Assembly: GCA_022360375.1 (NCBI GenBank)
Contig: JAKSCW010000040.1
Location: 1-10,956 of the forward strand
DNA: 10,956 nt
From: Balneolales bacterium
Lineage (GTDB): Bacteria; Bacteroidota; Rhodothermia; Balneolales; Balneolaceae
Direction of reading: 5' to 3'
In this document: piece by piece, positions 1 through 6,680 of the stretch
Position numbering within the stretch: the first letter of the stretch is position 1
Layout of the letters: each line of letters starts with the position of its first letter
Notes under the pieces: generated by a model
The model's database searches: none
What the model saw: the letters and a program-made list of their open reading frames with translations, nothing else
Told to the model about the DNA's origin: nothing
Made by a program: the position numbers and the translations under genes

Positions 1-847
1 CATAGAATTCCCCGATGTTTACCTTCACCTCTTTAATAAATTCTTTCTTTACAGATTCATGAACAATCACATAATCCGGGGTGATGCACATTTGCCCGTT
101 ATTCATCAATTTTACCCACGAAACCCGCTTTGCAGCTTTTTTCAAATCTGCTGTTTCATCAATAACCGTTGGACTTTTTCCTCCAAGTTCCAGAGTTACG
201 GAAGCAAGATTTTTAGCTGCTGCCTCCATCACGATCTTACCAACTCCAGGCGAGCCTGTGAAGAAAATGTGGTTAAATGGTAACTCAAGCAGTGCCTGAG
301 AAGTTGGAACGCCACCCTCAACAACAGCTACCTCTGATTCATGAAAAACCTCTGCAACTATTTTCTTTATCAATTTAGAGGACAACGGGGTCATTTCAGA
401 TGGTTTCACTATCACGCAGTTACCTGCGGCTATTGCTGAAACGAGGGGACCAAAAGTAAGGTTGAAAGGAAAATTCCAAGGAGAAATAATGAGAACAACT
501 CCTTTTGGTTCATATCTGATCCTGGAACTGGCCCCCATTAATGCAAAAGGGGTTTTTCTTCGTTCTCCTTTTATCCATTTTGAAAGATTCTTTTTCGCAA
601 ACTTGATCTCCCCGGTAATTGGAAAAATTTCTGTTAAATCTACTTCTGCAGCCGGCTTATGATACTCCTTGAACAACGTATCCTTAATCTCGGATCTATA
701 CTTGTGAATAACTTCATGAAGTTTCGATAGTTTTTCCTTCCGGACCTCTATACCAGTATTACCAATATGAAACTGGTTCGCTTTCTGCTGATGAAAAATA
801 CGTTCAATATCTTTCACCTCTGTATCATGTACTTCGTAAGTCAGCAT
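1..847 (-). CDS. Aldehyde dehydrogenase, class 3-like (3' end beyond window)
   Basis: NAD(P)-dependent oxidation of an aldehyde to a carboxylic acid, presumably in the cytoplasm. I translated this strand from the ATG at 847, which directly follows an in-frame TAG four codons upstream, so the start is well fixed. The 282 codons present carry the family signatures in order: PWNFPF with the oxyanion asparagine N125, the cofactor-loop motif TGSPGVG around residues 197-203, LELGGKSP with the general base E220, and NNGQMC with the catalytic cysteine C254. The E-to-C spacing of 34 residues is the normal one. The short N-terminus and early catalytic residues match the class 3/YwdH-type subfamily, usually about 450-480 aa, so roughly the last 170-200 residues lie off the left edge. 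It follows the RND exporter gene by 91 bases on the same strand and may share its transcript. The substrate cannot be read from the sequence; fatty or aromatic aldehydes are typical for this class. Confidence 0.93.
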   Translation of the reverse strand, partial: MLTYEVHDTEVKDIERIFHQQKANQFHIGNTGIEVRKEKLSKLHEVIHKYRSEIKDTLFKEYHKPAAEVDLTEIFPITGEIKFAKKNLSKWIKGERRKTPFALMGASSRIRYEPKGVVLIISPWNFPFNLTFGPLVSAIAAGNCVIVKPSEMTPLSSKLIKKIVAEVFHESEVAVVEGGVPTSQALLELPFNHIFFTGSPGVGKIVMEAAAKNLASVTLELGGKSPTVIDETADLKKAAKRVSWVKLMNNGQMCITPDYVIVHESVKKEFIKEVKVNIGEFY

Positions 848-938
848 AAAGGTTTTCTAAATGATCACTCTTTGAACAACTTCGGTAGCGCTTCCAACAA
901 AATCGTTAATTCTGTGGAATGTTGAAACAAATGATCAG
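848..938 (-). other. Intergenic spacer between exporter and aldehyde dehydrogenase genes
   Basis: This 91-base spacer separates two minus-strand genes. It holds an imperfect dyad. The palindrome TGATCA occurs at 862-867 and again at 932-937, and inside these lie CAAC (877-880) and GTTG (921-924), which can pair with each other. The middle of the arms does not pair well, and no T-run follows that would make an intrinsic terminator. I found no TAnnTTTG-type promoter box on the minus strand. This leaves read-through from the exporter gene as the simplest reading, with a weak possibility of an RNA structure or operator. Confidence 0.3.
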
Positions 939-3437
939 TTAGTACCTAATCCAATTTCGATCTTCGAGCCACTGAATGAGTGCAGGCAAAAAGGTAATAG
1001 AAGTAAGAAGCGTCATTCCGATTCCAATTACGGCCATAATGCCCAGCGACTTCAGGCCGGGATGTGCCGTAAAAATCAGCCCTGCAAATCCTAACATAGT
1101 AGTTAAAGAACCCATGGTAATATGTTGCCCTGTACTGGAAAGAACTGCCCACATACTATTTGCTCCTTCTTCCCGGTAACGATGAGCTAAGTGAACCCCA
1201 CTGTCTTCTCCAATTCCTAATATGGCAGGTAATACAACCAGGTTATAGAAATTGAATTTCAATCCAAATATAATCATGATTCCAAAGAGCCATAGTAAAC
1301 CTACAATTAAGGGTAACATGGCAATAATCGACCATCTGAATGAACGGAACGTAAAAATCATAAACAGGTAAACAATGATAAAAGTGGCAGCTACCATGTA
1401 TGGACTTTCCGTTCGCATTAAGTCGAGCATGGATGCCGCTACAATACTTGTGCTGGCACCGTAATAGGTTTTTCCTCCGGGTATCTCAACTGTACCTACG
1501 TCATTCTTAAAGGCAATGGAAAGCCTTCCATCAGAAAGACCTACAGAAGGATAAACAATTACAAAGCGGCCTACTTCTCCATCTTTGGTTACAAACCGGG
1601 ATTTCAAATAATCCGGAATCTGATCAATAGTTAATGGTTCTGTACTCTGGGCTGCTCTTCGCAAATTTTCGAGATCTTCGTCTTCACGGTTTACTATCAT
1701 CGGGTCTTGCAGCAGTTCACGTACCTGGGCAATTTTTCCGAGTTTTGCTTCCCCTTCTTCTGCAGTAGATGGGAAACGTTCCTGTAATGATTCAACACTC
1801 AAAATCGTGGGGGAAGTAGTATCTGAATCCATTTTTCCCCGAAGCACTGATACCAAATCGTTTACCTCGGTATCTGTATCTGCAATTACATATGCAGGAT
1901 TTCTTTTATCCGAATCTTCAACCTGGCGGGCAATCCTTCTGAACTCAAGATATTCCGGGAATACCGGCTCCAGTTTCGCGGTTTCGTATTCAAAACTAAG
2001 CTGGTTGCTAAAACCTATCACAATTGCTGAAATGAGCAACCCAAAAACCACAATGGTTCTTGCAAACGGGTAACGATGCGATTCAACTTTTTTCTCTTCG
2101 TAACCAGCATTAAAAAGAATAAGGTTGTAACGCTCAAAAATTACCAGTAACGATGGAAGTACATACAGCATTGAAAACAATGCCAGCATAATTCCTGTAC
2201 CTGAGATAAACCCGAATTCTGAAAATCCACGGAATTGAGCAAACATTAGTACGTAGAGCGCACAGGCTGTAGTAAATGCACTTACTAAAATGGCTTCTCC
2301 GGTTTTAGAATTCGTTTTCTCAATAGCTTCTTCAACAGTCAGGCCATTTGAGCGATGTTCAATATACCGGGCATAAAAGTGTAAACCGTAGTCAATCCCC
2401 AACCCAAAAAGTATTACAAACAGAACTGAGGTCATGGTGTTGAGTATTCCTAAATAGAAATAAGTAATTGCAAATGTCCACATCAGGCTAAATAGAAGAG
2501 GTACCCCAATAATTAATACTGGAATAGGCATTCTAATCACATGGCTCCACACCCCATGCACTCCGTCTCCTGTTCCCCTGCGGTAATGCAAATACTTCTT
2601 AATAAAGAAATAGAACATGACCAATAAAATCACACTACTTATTCCCGAAGCGAAACTCCCTACCACATCGTTAAGAACGGAAGTGAGTTGTTCTACATGA
2701 CGCTTTAGCCGCCCCCCATAACTAACTTCCATTTCGGGATGGAAAGAAGTTGGATCCAGAGAAGCAATCAATGCTTCATATTCACTGAACAGATCATCAA
2801 GGTATTGAAGATCACTTTTAGACCCTGTTGGGAAAAACTTCAGAACCATGACCGTACTATCGTCATTAACCGGATACTCAGAAGGAACTAAGATTTCGTA
2901 GTTATCACGGAACTGCTCAACCTTATCCACCCCATCGTCTTCCTCTTCTTCATCAAAGCCGAAATCTACATAAAATGGATTCGCCTCCTGCTTTGCGTTG
3001 TAGATTTCATCTTCCAGCCAAATGATGATTTCATCAAGTTCTTCATCAGTAGCCAGAAACAATGCGTTATCTTTAATCGTCTCTGTATCCTTTTTGTACT
3101 CTGCGCTTGAGAAAAAATAATCCTGGTTTCGCTCATAGAATAGCTCTAATGTTCGGGGTATAAGAGCTTCGGCAAAGGCTTTATTTGCCTCAAAGCTTGG
3201 AGAGTTAATCGCCACTTGCATTTCAGTCTCCCCTCCCACTGTTTCCTGCAATTCTTCCAGAGCCAGAACATTGGGGTGGTCTTTTGGGAGTAAACTGGCA
3301 ATATCGGTATCAATATTCAGCTTTGTTGCATAAAAGGCGGCAATAACAGCCAAACCCGCCGAAACAAACAGAACCAAAAAGGGATGAGAAATATTGAGTC
3401 GAAGTAGGGGCTTAAAAAGGACTAGAATTTTGTTCAT
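939..3437 (-). CDS. RND superfamily (MMPL-type) membrane exporter
   Basis: Predicted inner-membrane, proton-driven exporter of the COG1033/MMPL branch, in which HpnN (hopanoid transport) and mycobacterial lipid exporters fall. The 832 residues show the duplicated RND layout. Half one has TM1 at about 19-37, an extracytoplasmic loop at about 38-260, and five TMs between about 264 and 434. Half two has a TM at about 459-477, a loop at about 478-675, and five TMs from about 680 to 820. Both halves carry the TM4 signature: GLGIDYGLH with D349 in the first, GIGEDSGVH with D745 in the second, each continuing as GxHxxxRY. These aspartates are the expected proton-relay residues. Loop one contains an acidic stretch at about 162-168. 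The start is ATG with no Shine-Dalgarno sequence. No dedicated membrane-fusion or outer-membrane partner is nearby. That fits transport of lipid-like cargo between membranes rather than tripartite drug efflux, but the substrate is unknown. Confidence 0.9.
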   Translation of the reverse strand: MNKILVLFKPLLRLNISHPFLVLFVSAGLAVIAAFYATKLNIDTDIASLLPKDHPNVLALEELQETVGGETEMQVAINSPSFEANKAFAEALIPRTLELFYERNQDYFFSSAEYKKDTETIKDNALFLATDEELDEIIIWLEDEIYNAKQEANPFYVDFGFDEEEEDDGVDKVEQFRDNYEILVPSEYPVNDDSTVMVLKFFPTGSKSDLQYLDDLFSEYEALIASLDPTSFHPEMEVSYGGRLKRHVEQLTSVLNDVVGSFASGISSVILLVMFYFFIKKYLHYRRGTGDGVHGVWSHVIRMPIPVLIIGVPLLFSLMWTFAITYFYLGILNTMTSVLFVILFGLGIDYGLHFYARYIEHRSNGLTVEEAIEKTNSKTGEAILVSAFTTACALYVLMFAQFRGFSEFGFISGTGIMLALFSMLYVLPSLLVIFERYNLILFNAGYEEKKVESHRYPFARTIVVFGLLISAIVIGFSNQLSFEYETAKLEPVFPEYLEFRRIARQVEDSDKRNPAYVIADTDTEVNDLVSVLRGKMDSDTTSPTILSVESLQERFPSTAEEGEAKLGKIAQVRELLQDPMIVNREDEDLENLRRAAQSTEPLTIDQIPDYLKSRFVTKDGEVGRFVIVYPSVGLSDGRLSIAFKNDVGTVEIPGGKTYYGASTSIVAASMLDLMRTESPYMVAATFIIVYLFMIFTFRSFRWSIIAMLPLIVGLLWLFGIMIIFGLKFNFYNLVVLPAILGIGEDSGVHLAHRYREEGANSMWAVLSSTGQHITMGSLTTMLGFAGLIFTAHPGLKSLGIMAVIGIGMTLLTSITFLPALIQWLEDRNWIRY

Positions 3438-3600
3438 TAAATAGGTTCAATACGGCGATTATTTCTAAAACAAAAAAGATACGGATTTTTGGCAATTTGT
3501 AACGGAATGAATGGCAATCAATTTTATAAAACTCAAAATTTTTAGTACTAAACTGGTATAAATAAACGTACATTTGTTCAAATAAATTATCTGACAAAAA
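3438..3600. other. AT-rich divergent intergenic region
   Basis: This 163-base spacer lies between the divergent exporter gene (minus) and the small membrane-protein gene (plus), so it should hold the promoters of both. It is strongly AT-rich. The plus-strand side has a good TAnnTTTG match, listed separately. On the minus strand the best box is TATCTTTT (complement of 3474-3481), one mismatch from TAnnTTTG. It has no TTG at the usual distance upstream, so I do not call it. An open frame runs across most of the spacer on the minus strand, but it looks like chance and overlaps the exporter start. Confidence 0.5.
3569..3576 (+). promoter_or_regulatory. Candidate Bacteroidota-type -7 promoter box (TACATTTG)
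   Basis: TACATTTG matches the TAnnTTTG -7 element of Bacteroidota housekeeping promoters exactly. It would place transcription start around 3581-3584, about 20 bases before the GTG of the small membrane-protein gene. No clear TTG -33 element is found about 19-20 bases upstream; the region there is only T-rich (about 3539-3545). An exact match to six fixed bases in AT-rich DNA can occur by chance, so this is tentative. Confidence 0.35.
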
Positions 3601-4074
3601 GTGGAAGTATTACAAAAATATAAACGACTTTTGATCATCACTTTTTTAGTGAATGCTGTGTTAGTTGCTACTCACCAGGGTGAGTTTTGGCCATTCTCAA
3701 TTTTTCCGATGTTTTCGCAAGCAGGGAATCCATGGTCGCGTGGTTTAATTGAAGAAGTTCAGGATTCTTCACGAACAGATTTGTGGGAAATTAAGCCCTT
3801 AGAGGAGATTGAAAACCGGGTTCTTACTATGGAGGATTATGGAATTCATGAAATAGATTTTGCCAATTATATTTCCAAAACCAAGGTATGGGATGATGGT
3901 AAATTAAATGGCCTTCGCTCAACATTTCAAATTGATCAATATCCTGGCAAAATGTGGATGGCAACTCGAGTCAGAGGCTATTTAACGGAAAACGACTCTG
4001 TGGTTATTGAAACCATTCCTATGTTTTTATTTACTGCTGATACTACCATCAAGAATCCCAATCTATTTGAATAA
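3601..4074 (+). CDS. Small single-pass membrane protein, partner of HTTM protein
   Basis: A 157-aa protein I do not recognise as a named family. It has one hydrophobic segment at about residues 8-23, then the aromatic-rich motif FWPFSIFPMFS at 29-39, then a soluble, mostly polar domain ending at residue 157. The topology suggests an N-terminal anchor with the rest extracytoplasmic. Start is GTG directly after an in-frame TGA three codons upstream, so no longer N-terminus is possible; there is no Shine-Dalgarno sequence. Its stop codon overlaps the ATG of the HTTM-family gene (TAATG), which indicates translational coupling and a shared role. HTTM/vitamin K carboxylase-like genes in other bacteria are often accompanied by a small membrane protein with a W-P-F/P-M-F motif; from memory this one looks like such a partner. 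An accessory or substrate-presenting function is inference. Confidence 0.75.
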   Translation: MEVLQKYKRLLIITFLVNAVLVATHQGEFWPFSIFPMFSQAGNPWSRGLIEEVQDSSRTDLWEIKPLEEIENRVLTMEDYGIHEIDFANYISKTKVWDDGKLNGLRSTFQIDQYPGKMWMATRVRGYLTENDSVVIETIPMFLFTADTTIKNPNLFE

Positions 4075-5024
4075 TGGGCACTTTCATAAATAAAATCGTC
4101 TACAATCTATTTACATTCGACGAGCCTGATTCGGTAGGTGCAAAACTTCAGTTACGTTTTGTAGAAGGTTACGTGATTATTTACAGCTACTACTATATGT
4201 GGAGCTGGGGATATTACATACCGCGCCTTAGTGAACTGGTACTTCCTCTGGGAATGGCAAATTATATTCCTGTTGAGTTATTCTACGATTATAATTTGTC
4301 GGTTTATGCTGCCCTTTTTTATACCATTTTTACGTTAATTGCTTTTAATTCAAAAAAGTATCGCTGGTTGTATGCGCTTTCTTTTCTACTGTTTCACTTA
4401 CAATATGTAGTTCGTTTTTCGCAAGGTGAAATACCCCATAGTACCAACCTGTTTGGTTTTACTCTTTTAGGTTTAGGACTTGGGGGTGCGTTTATAAAAG
4501 GAATAAGAAACCAACTCATCTTTGCTTTTGGACTTACAATTTTCTTTGCCGGTTTAGGGTATACCAGTGCCGCCATTAGTAAACTGGTTGCCCGGGGAAT
4601 CTTCTGGGTAGACGGAAATCACCTTTGGCTGTGGATAGGAGAAAAGAAAATTGACAGGTTAGCCAAATTTGGAGAATTTGAATATACATTCATGCAGGAA
4701 CTGGCCTTGAGAAGCCGGACAATTGCCACATCTGTTCTGATTTTTGGTTTTGTTGCAGAAATCTGTGCGGTACTAATGTTTTTCAAAAAATATAGATGGA
4801 TTTTTGTATCAGCACTGGTAGCTCTGCATTTTGGCATTTATATGACCATGAATATATTCTTCAGCGCCGCTACCTGGTTGCTGGTAATTATTGGTTTCCC
4901 CTGGGATTACTGGATTAACCGGTCCTCGTTAGCGTCTGTTCTGAATAGCAATAGCTTTATTATGAAATATATTCTTTACCAGGATGAACCGGTTACTGAT
5001 CCCGATCAGCGGGAAGAGGTTTAA
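4074..5024 (+). CDS. HTTM/vitamin K-dependent gamma-carboxylase-like membrane protein
   Basis: A 316-aa multi-pass inner-membrane protein, with hydrophobic segments at about 30-50, 76-93, 97-116, 125-143, 148-170, 215-237 and 241-277. Its pattern fits the HTTM domain (horizontally transferred transmembrane domain), the membrane core of vitamin K-dependent gamma-carboxylase. Features include HSTNLFGF near 122-129, SAAISKL near 165-171 followed by WVDGNHLW, and LHFGIYMTMNIFF near 251-263. From memory, SAAISKL lines up with AGVKKL of human GGCX, placing K170 at the catalytic base K218; LHFGIYMTMN would align with the FHCMN stretch. GGCX's large lumenal domain is missing, as is usual for bacterial HTTM proteins, so carboxylation of glutamate is doubtful and quinol-dependent chemistry is only possible. 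The start ATG overlaps the stop of the preceding gene by one base. The last 32 bases overlap the convergent DUF3047 gene. The C-terminal tail from about 303 is polar. Confidence 0.72.
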   Translation: MGTFINKIVYNLFTFDEPDSVGAKLQLRFVEGYVIIYSYYYMWSWGYYIPRLSELVLPLGMANYIPVELFYDYNLSVYAALFYTIFTLIAFNSKKYRWLYALSFLLFHLQYVVRFSQGEIPHSTNLFGFTLLGLGLGGAFIKGIRNQLIFAFGLTIFFAGLGYTSAAISKLVARGIFWVDGNHLWLWIGEKKIDRLAKFGEFEYTFMQELALRSRTIATSVLIFGFVAEICAVLMFFKKYRWIFVSALVALHFGIYMTMNIFFSAATWLLVIIGFPWDYWINRSSLASVLNSNSFIMKYILYQDEPVTDPDQREEV

Positions 5025-5754
5025 GAACAAGGTCATCATACCCGGCAATTGCAGGGTTGTTTAAGCTGTCACCATCACTAAGAATTAAAATGGCTAACGG
5101 TCGTTTTGGAGGATCATCCCCGAACAAGCGCTTGTAATCTTCTACCAGATTTCGTTCAACGGTAATCCACCCGGTGCCTGTATTTTCTTCGCCGGATTCG
5201 AGCACTACTATTTTTTGATTACCATAGAATATTGAATGCTCTGATCCTTTTTCTAAGGTACTACTCCATGTATATCGAATGGATTTAGGTACTTTTTTAA
5301 ATAGGGCCACCCTGCCCATATCAAATACAATATAAATACTTGCAGCTGCATCATTTTTACCTTTCGCAACTTCATTTGCTCCCTCAGGAATCTGGTCAAC
5401 CCTCCATTTCCAACTTAAAATCGGAGTTTCATAAATATTCACATTCTCCCGCCCTTTTAGCGGCAAATTTAAATGGCGCGCGTCAGTATGGTCAAAATGA
5501 AGATATTGATTACCATTCTCAGACTGTATGTAGTAATGATACAATTTTGACTCCTCGGGATGATTTGCCCGCCGCTTCACATCTCTGTTCCACCAACCAG
5601 AAGGCAAAGTTCCTATACTATCTTTTTCAAAATCTTCTATCAACAGAATACCGTCATCCAGCTCAATTAAAGGATCTTCAAGGCCGCTATAGTCCTGGGC
5701 AGATAAAGGCGTTTGCAAAGCAAAAATGAATAATACAATGAATAAATGACGCAT
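4993..5754 (-). CDS. Secreted DUF3047 family protein
   Basis: A 253-aa exported protein. Residues 1-20 form a typical signal peptide: MRH, then a hydrophobic core, then a likely cleavage near LSA/QD. The mature part matches what I recall of DUF3047. Landmarks are FEKDSIGTLPSGW (42-54), WKWRVDQIPEGA (115-126), KNDAAASIYIVF (133-144), YTWSS (161-165), RNLVEDYKRLFG (201-212), and a closing D-rich stretch around 227-241. The opening F-x-D-x-x-G-x-x-P-x-G-W segment resembles the start of lectin-like beta-sandwich domains, so glycan or ligand binding is possible, but no function is established for the family. Start ATG at 5754 lacks a Shine-Dalgarno sequence. The gene is monocistronic on the minus strand, converges on and overlaps the HTTM gene, and is divergent from the GT2 gene across 116 bases. 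It probably acts in the periplasm. Confidence 0.85.
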   Translation of the reverse strand: MRHLFIVLFIFALQTPLSAQDYSGLEDPLIELDDGILLIEDFEKDSIGTLPSGWWNRDVKRRANHPEESKLYHYYIQSENGNQYLHFDHTDARHLNLPLKGRENVNIYETPILSWKWRVDQIPEGANEVAKGKNDAAASIYIVFDMGRVALFKKVPKSIRYTWSSTLEKGSEHSIFYGNQKIVVLESGEENTGTGWITVERNLVEDYKRLFGDDPPKRPLAILILSDGDSLNNPAIAGYDDLVLKPLPADRDQ

Positions 5755-5870
5755 AGTTATCGCGTATTGGATGAACAGTATTTTAAGTATATTTATGGGA
5801 TTTTAAATCAATAAACAATCTTTAAACGGCTATAGTTTTTAATTTATTCTAAGCAATATAGATTCAATTA
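5755..5870. other. AT-rich divergent intergenic region upstream of DUF3047 and GT2 genes
   Basis: This 116-base spacer must carry promoters for both the minus-strand DUF3047 gene and the plus-strand GT2-sulfotransferase pair. It is very AT-rich. The best plus-strand box is TAGTTTTT at 5833-5840, one base off TAnnTTTG and about 30 bases before the GT2 ATG, but it lacks a TTG -33 element. No convincing minus-strand box was found. No small ORF or stable hairpin stands out. Confidence 0.4.
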
Positions 5871-6680
5871 ATGGGCAATATTACAGGCAATCAAGAAAAA
5901 AATCATTCATCTATTCTCCCACCAAAAGTTAGTTGTTTGATGGTTACAGCAAACCGAAGGAATCTTGCCAGAAGAGCCGTTCATTGCTTTCTGAGCCAAA
6001 CGTATGAAAATAAAGAATTAGTAATTATAGATGATGGAGAAGAAGACTACGCCCCCATTCTTTCCGAAATTCCTTCTCACCAAATTAACTACATAAAACT
6101 TGAGAAAGAACCCGATTTTGTGCTTGGAAAACTCCGGAATAAAAGCCTGGATATGGCTTCAGGAGATTATCTTGTTCAATGGGATGACGATGATTGGTAC
6201 TCTGATGACCGAATTGAAATTCAGGCGGGTTTATTAGACCATGGGTATGATGCCTGCTGCCTTTCATCGGCACTTATGCATTTAGATACCGAGGAATTCA
6301 TGAATCATCCATATGTTGGTATTCTGCCCGACGGAATTCCGGGAACTATCATGCATCGAAAAGATGACACCATTCGATACCCGGAAACAAAAAGAGCAGA
6401 AGATACCGTTTACCTGAAAGAATGGATGAAAAGGCGATACCTAAAAATCGATCATTCCTACAACTATCTTTTTCTAAGAGCTTTTCATGGAAACAACACC
6501 TGGGAACAGGAACACTTTCAAAGAAGAATAAGGAACTCGCCAGTTTCATTGATTCAATTTATCTGGCATTCAAAAATCAGGAAAAATCTGTTTAATCATC
6601 CACGATTCCGTCTTTCTGAAAAAGCCGAACGCGCTTTTCAGCGTTACCTTTCTATTTCCAGGGAATTAGATCTTTTTTAA
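5871..6680 (+). CDS. Family 2 glycosyltransferase (GT-A fold)
   Basis: Transfers a sugar from a nucleotide-sugar donor to a glycan or lipid-linked acceptor, in the cytoplasm or at the inner face of the membrane. The 269-aa protein begins its Rossmann-like core at VSCLMVTANRR (20-30), then QTYENKELVIIDDGEEDY (43-60) containing the donor-binding DDG (54-56), and WDDDDW (104-109), the DxD metal site. RAED at 175-178 is a likely acceptor or catalytic acid region. HGNNTW (206-211) near the C-terminus is a motif seen in related short GT2 enzymes. There are no TM segments, so this is a soluble single-domain enzyme. The first ATG leaves about 19 polar residues before the core; the next internal ATG would cut into the first beta strand, so the upstream start is preferred. 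Its stop TAA is followed immediately by the ATG of the sulfotransferase gene. Linked action on one glycan is likely; sugar and linkage are unknown. Confidence 0.93.
   Translation: MGNITGNQEKNHSSILPPKVSCLMVTANRRNLARRAVHCFLSQTYENKELVIIDDGEEDYAPILSEIPSHQINYIKLEKEPDFVLGKLRNKSLDMASGDYLVQWDDDDWYSDDRIEIQAGLLDHGYDACCLSSALMHLDTEEFMNHPYVGILPDGIPGTIMHRKDDTIRYPETKRAEDTVYLKEWMKRRYLKIDHSYNYLFLRAFHGNNTWEQEHFQRRIRNSPVSLIQFIWHSKIRKNLFNHPRFRLSEKAERAFQRYLSISRELDLF

Noticed and set aside
3474..3481. TATCTTTT on the minus strand as exporter promoter
   Set aside because: One mismatch to TAnnTTTG and no TTG element at the required distance; too weak in AT-rich DNA.
3412..3597. 61-codon minus-strand frame across the exporter upstream region
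   Set aside because: It overlaps the exporter start in another frame, has AT-driven composition (many F, I, Y, N), and shows no domain or signal; the spacer is better read as promoter DNA.
5340..5729. 129-codon plus-strand frame antisense to the DUF3047 gene
   Set aside because: It lies fully inside a gene with clear family motifs and a signal peptide; the translated product has no recognisable feature.
5833..5840. TAGTTTTT as GT2 promoter
   Set aside because: One mismatch and no -33 TTG; kept only as a note under the spacer.
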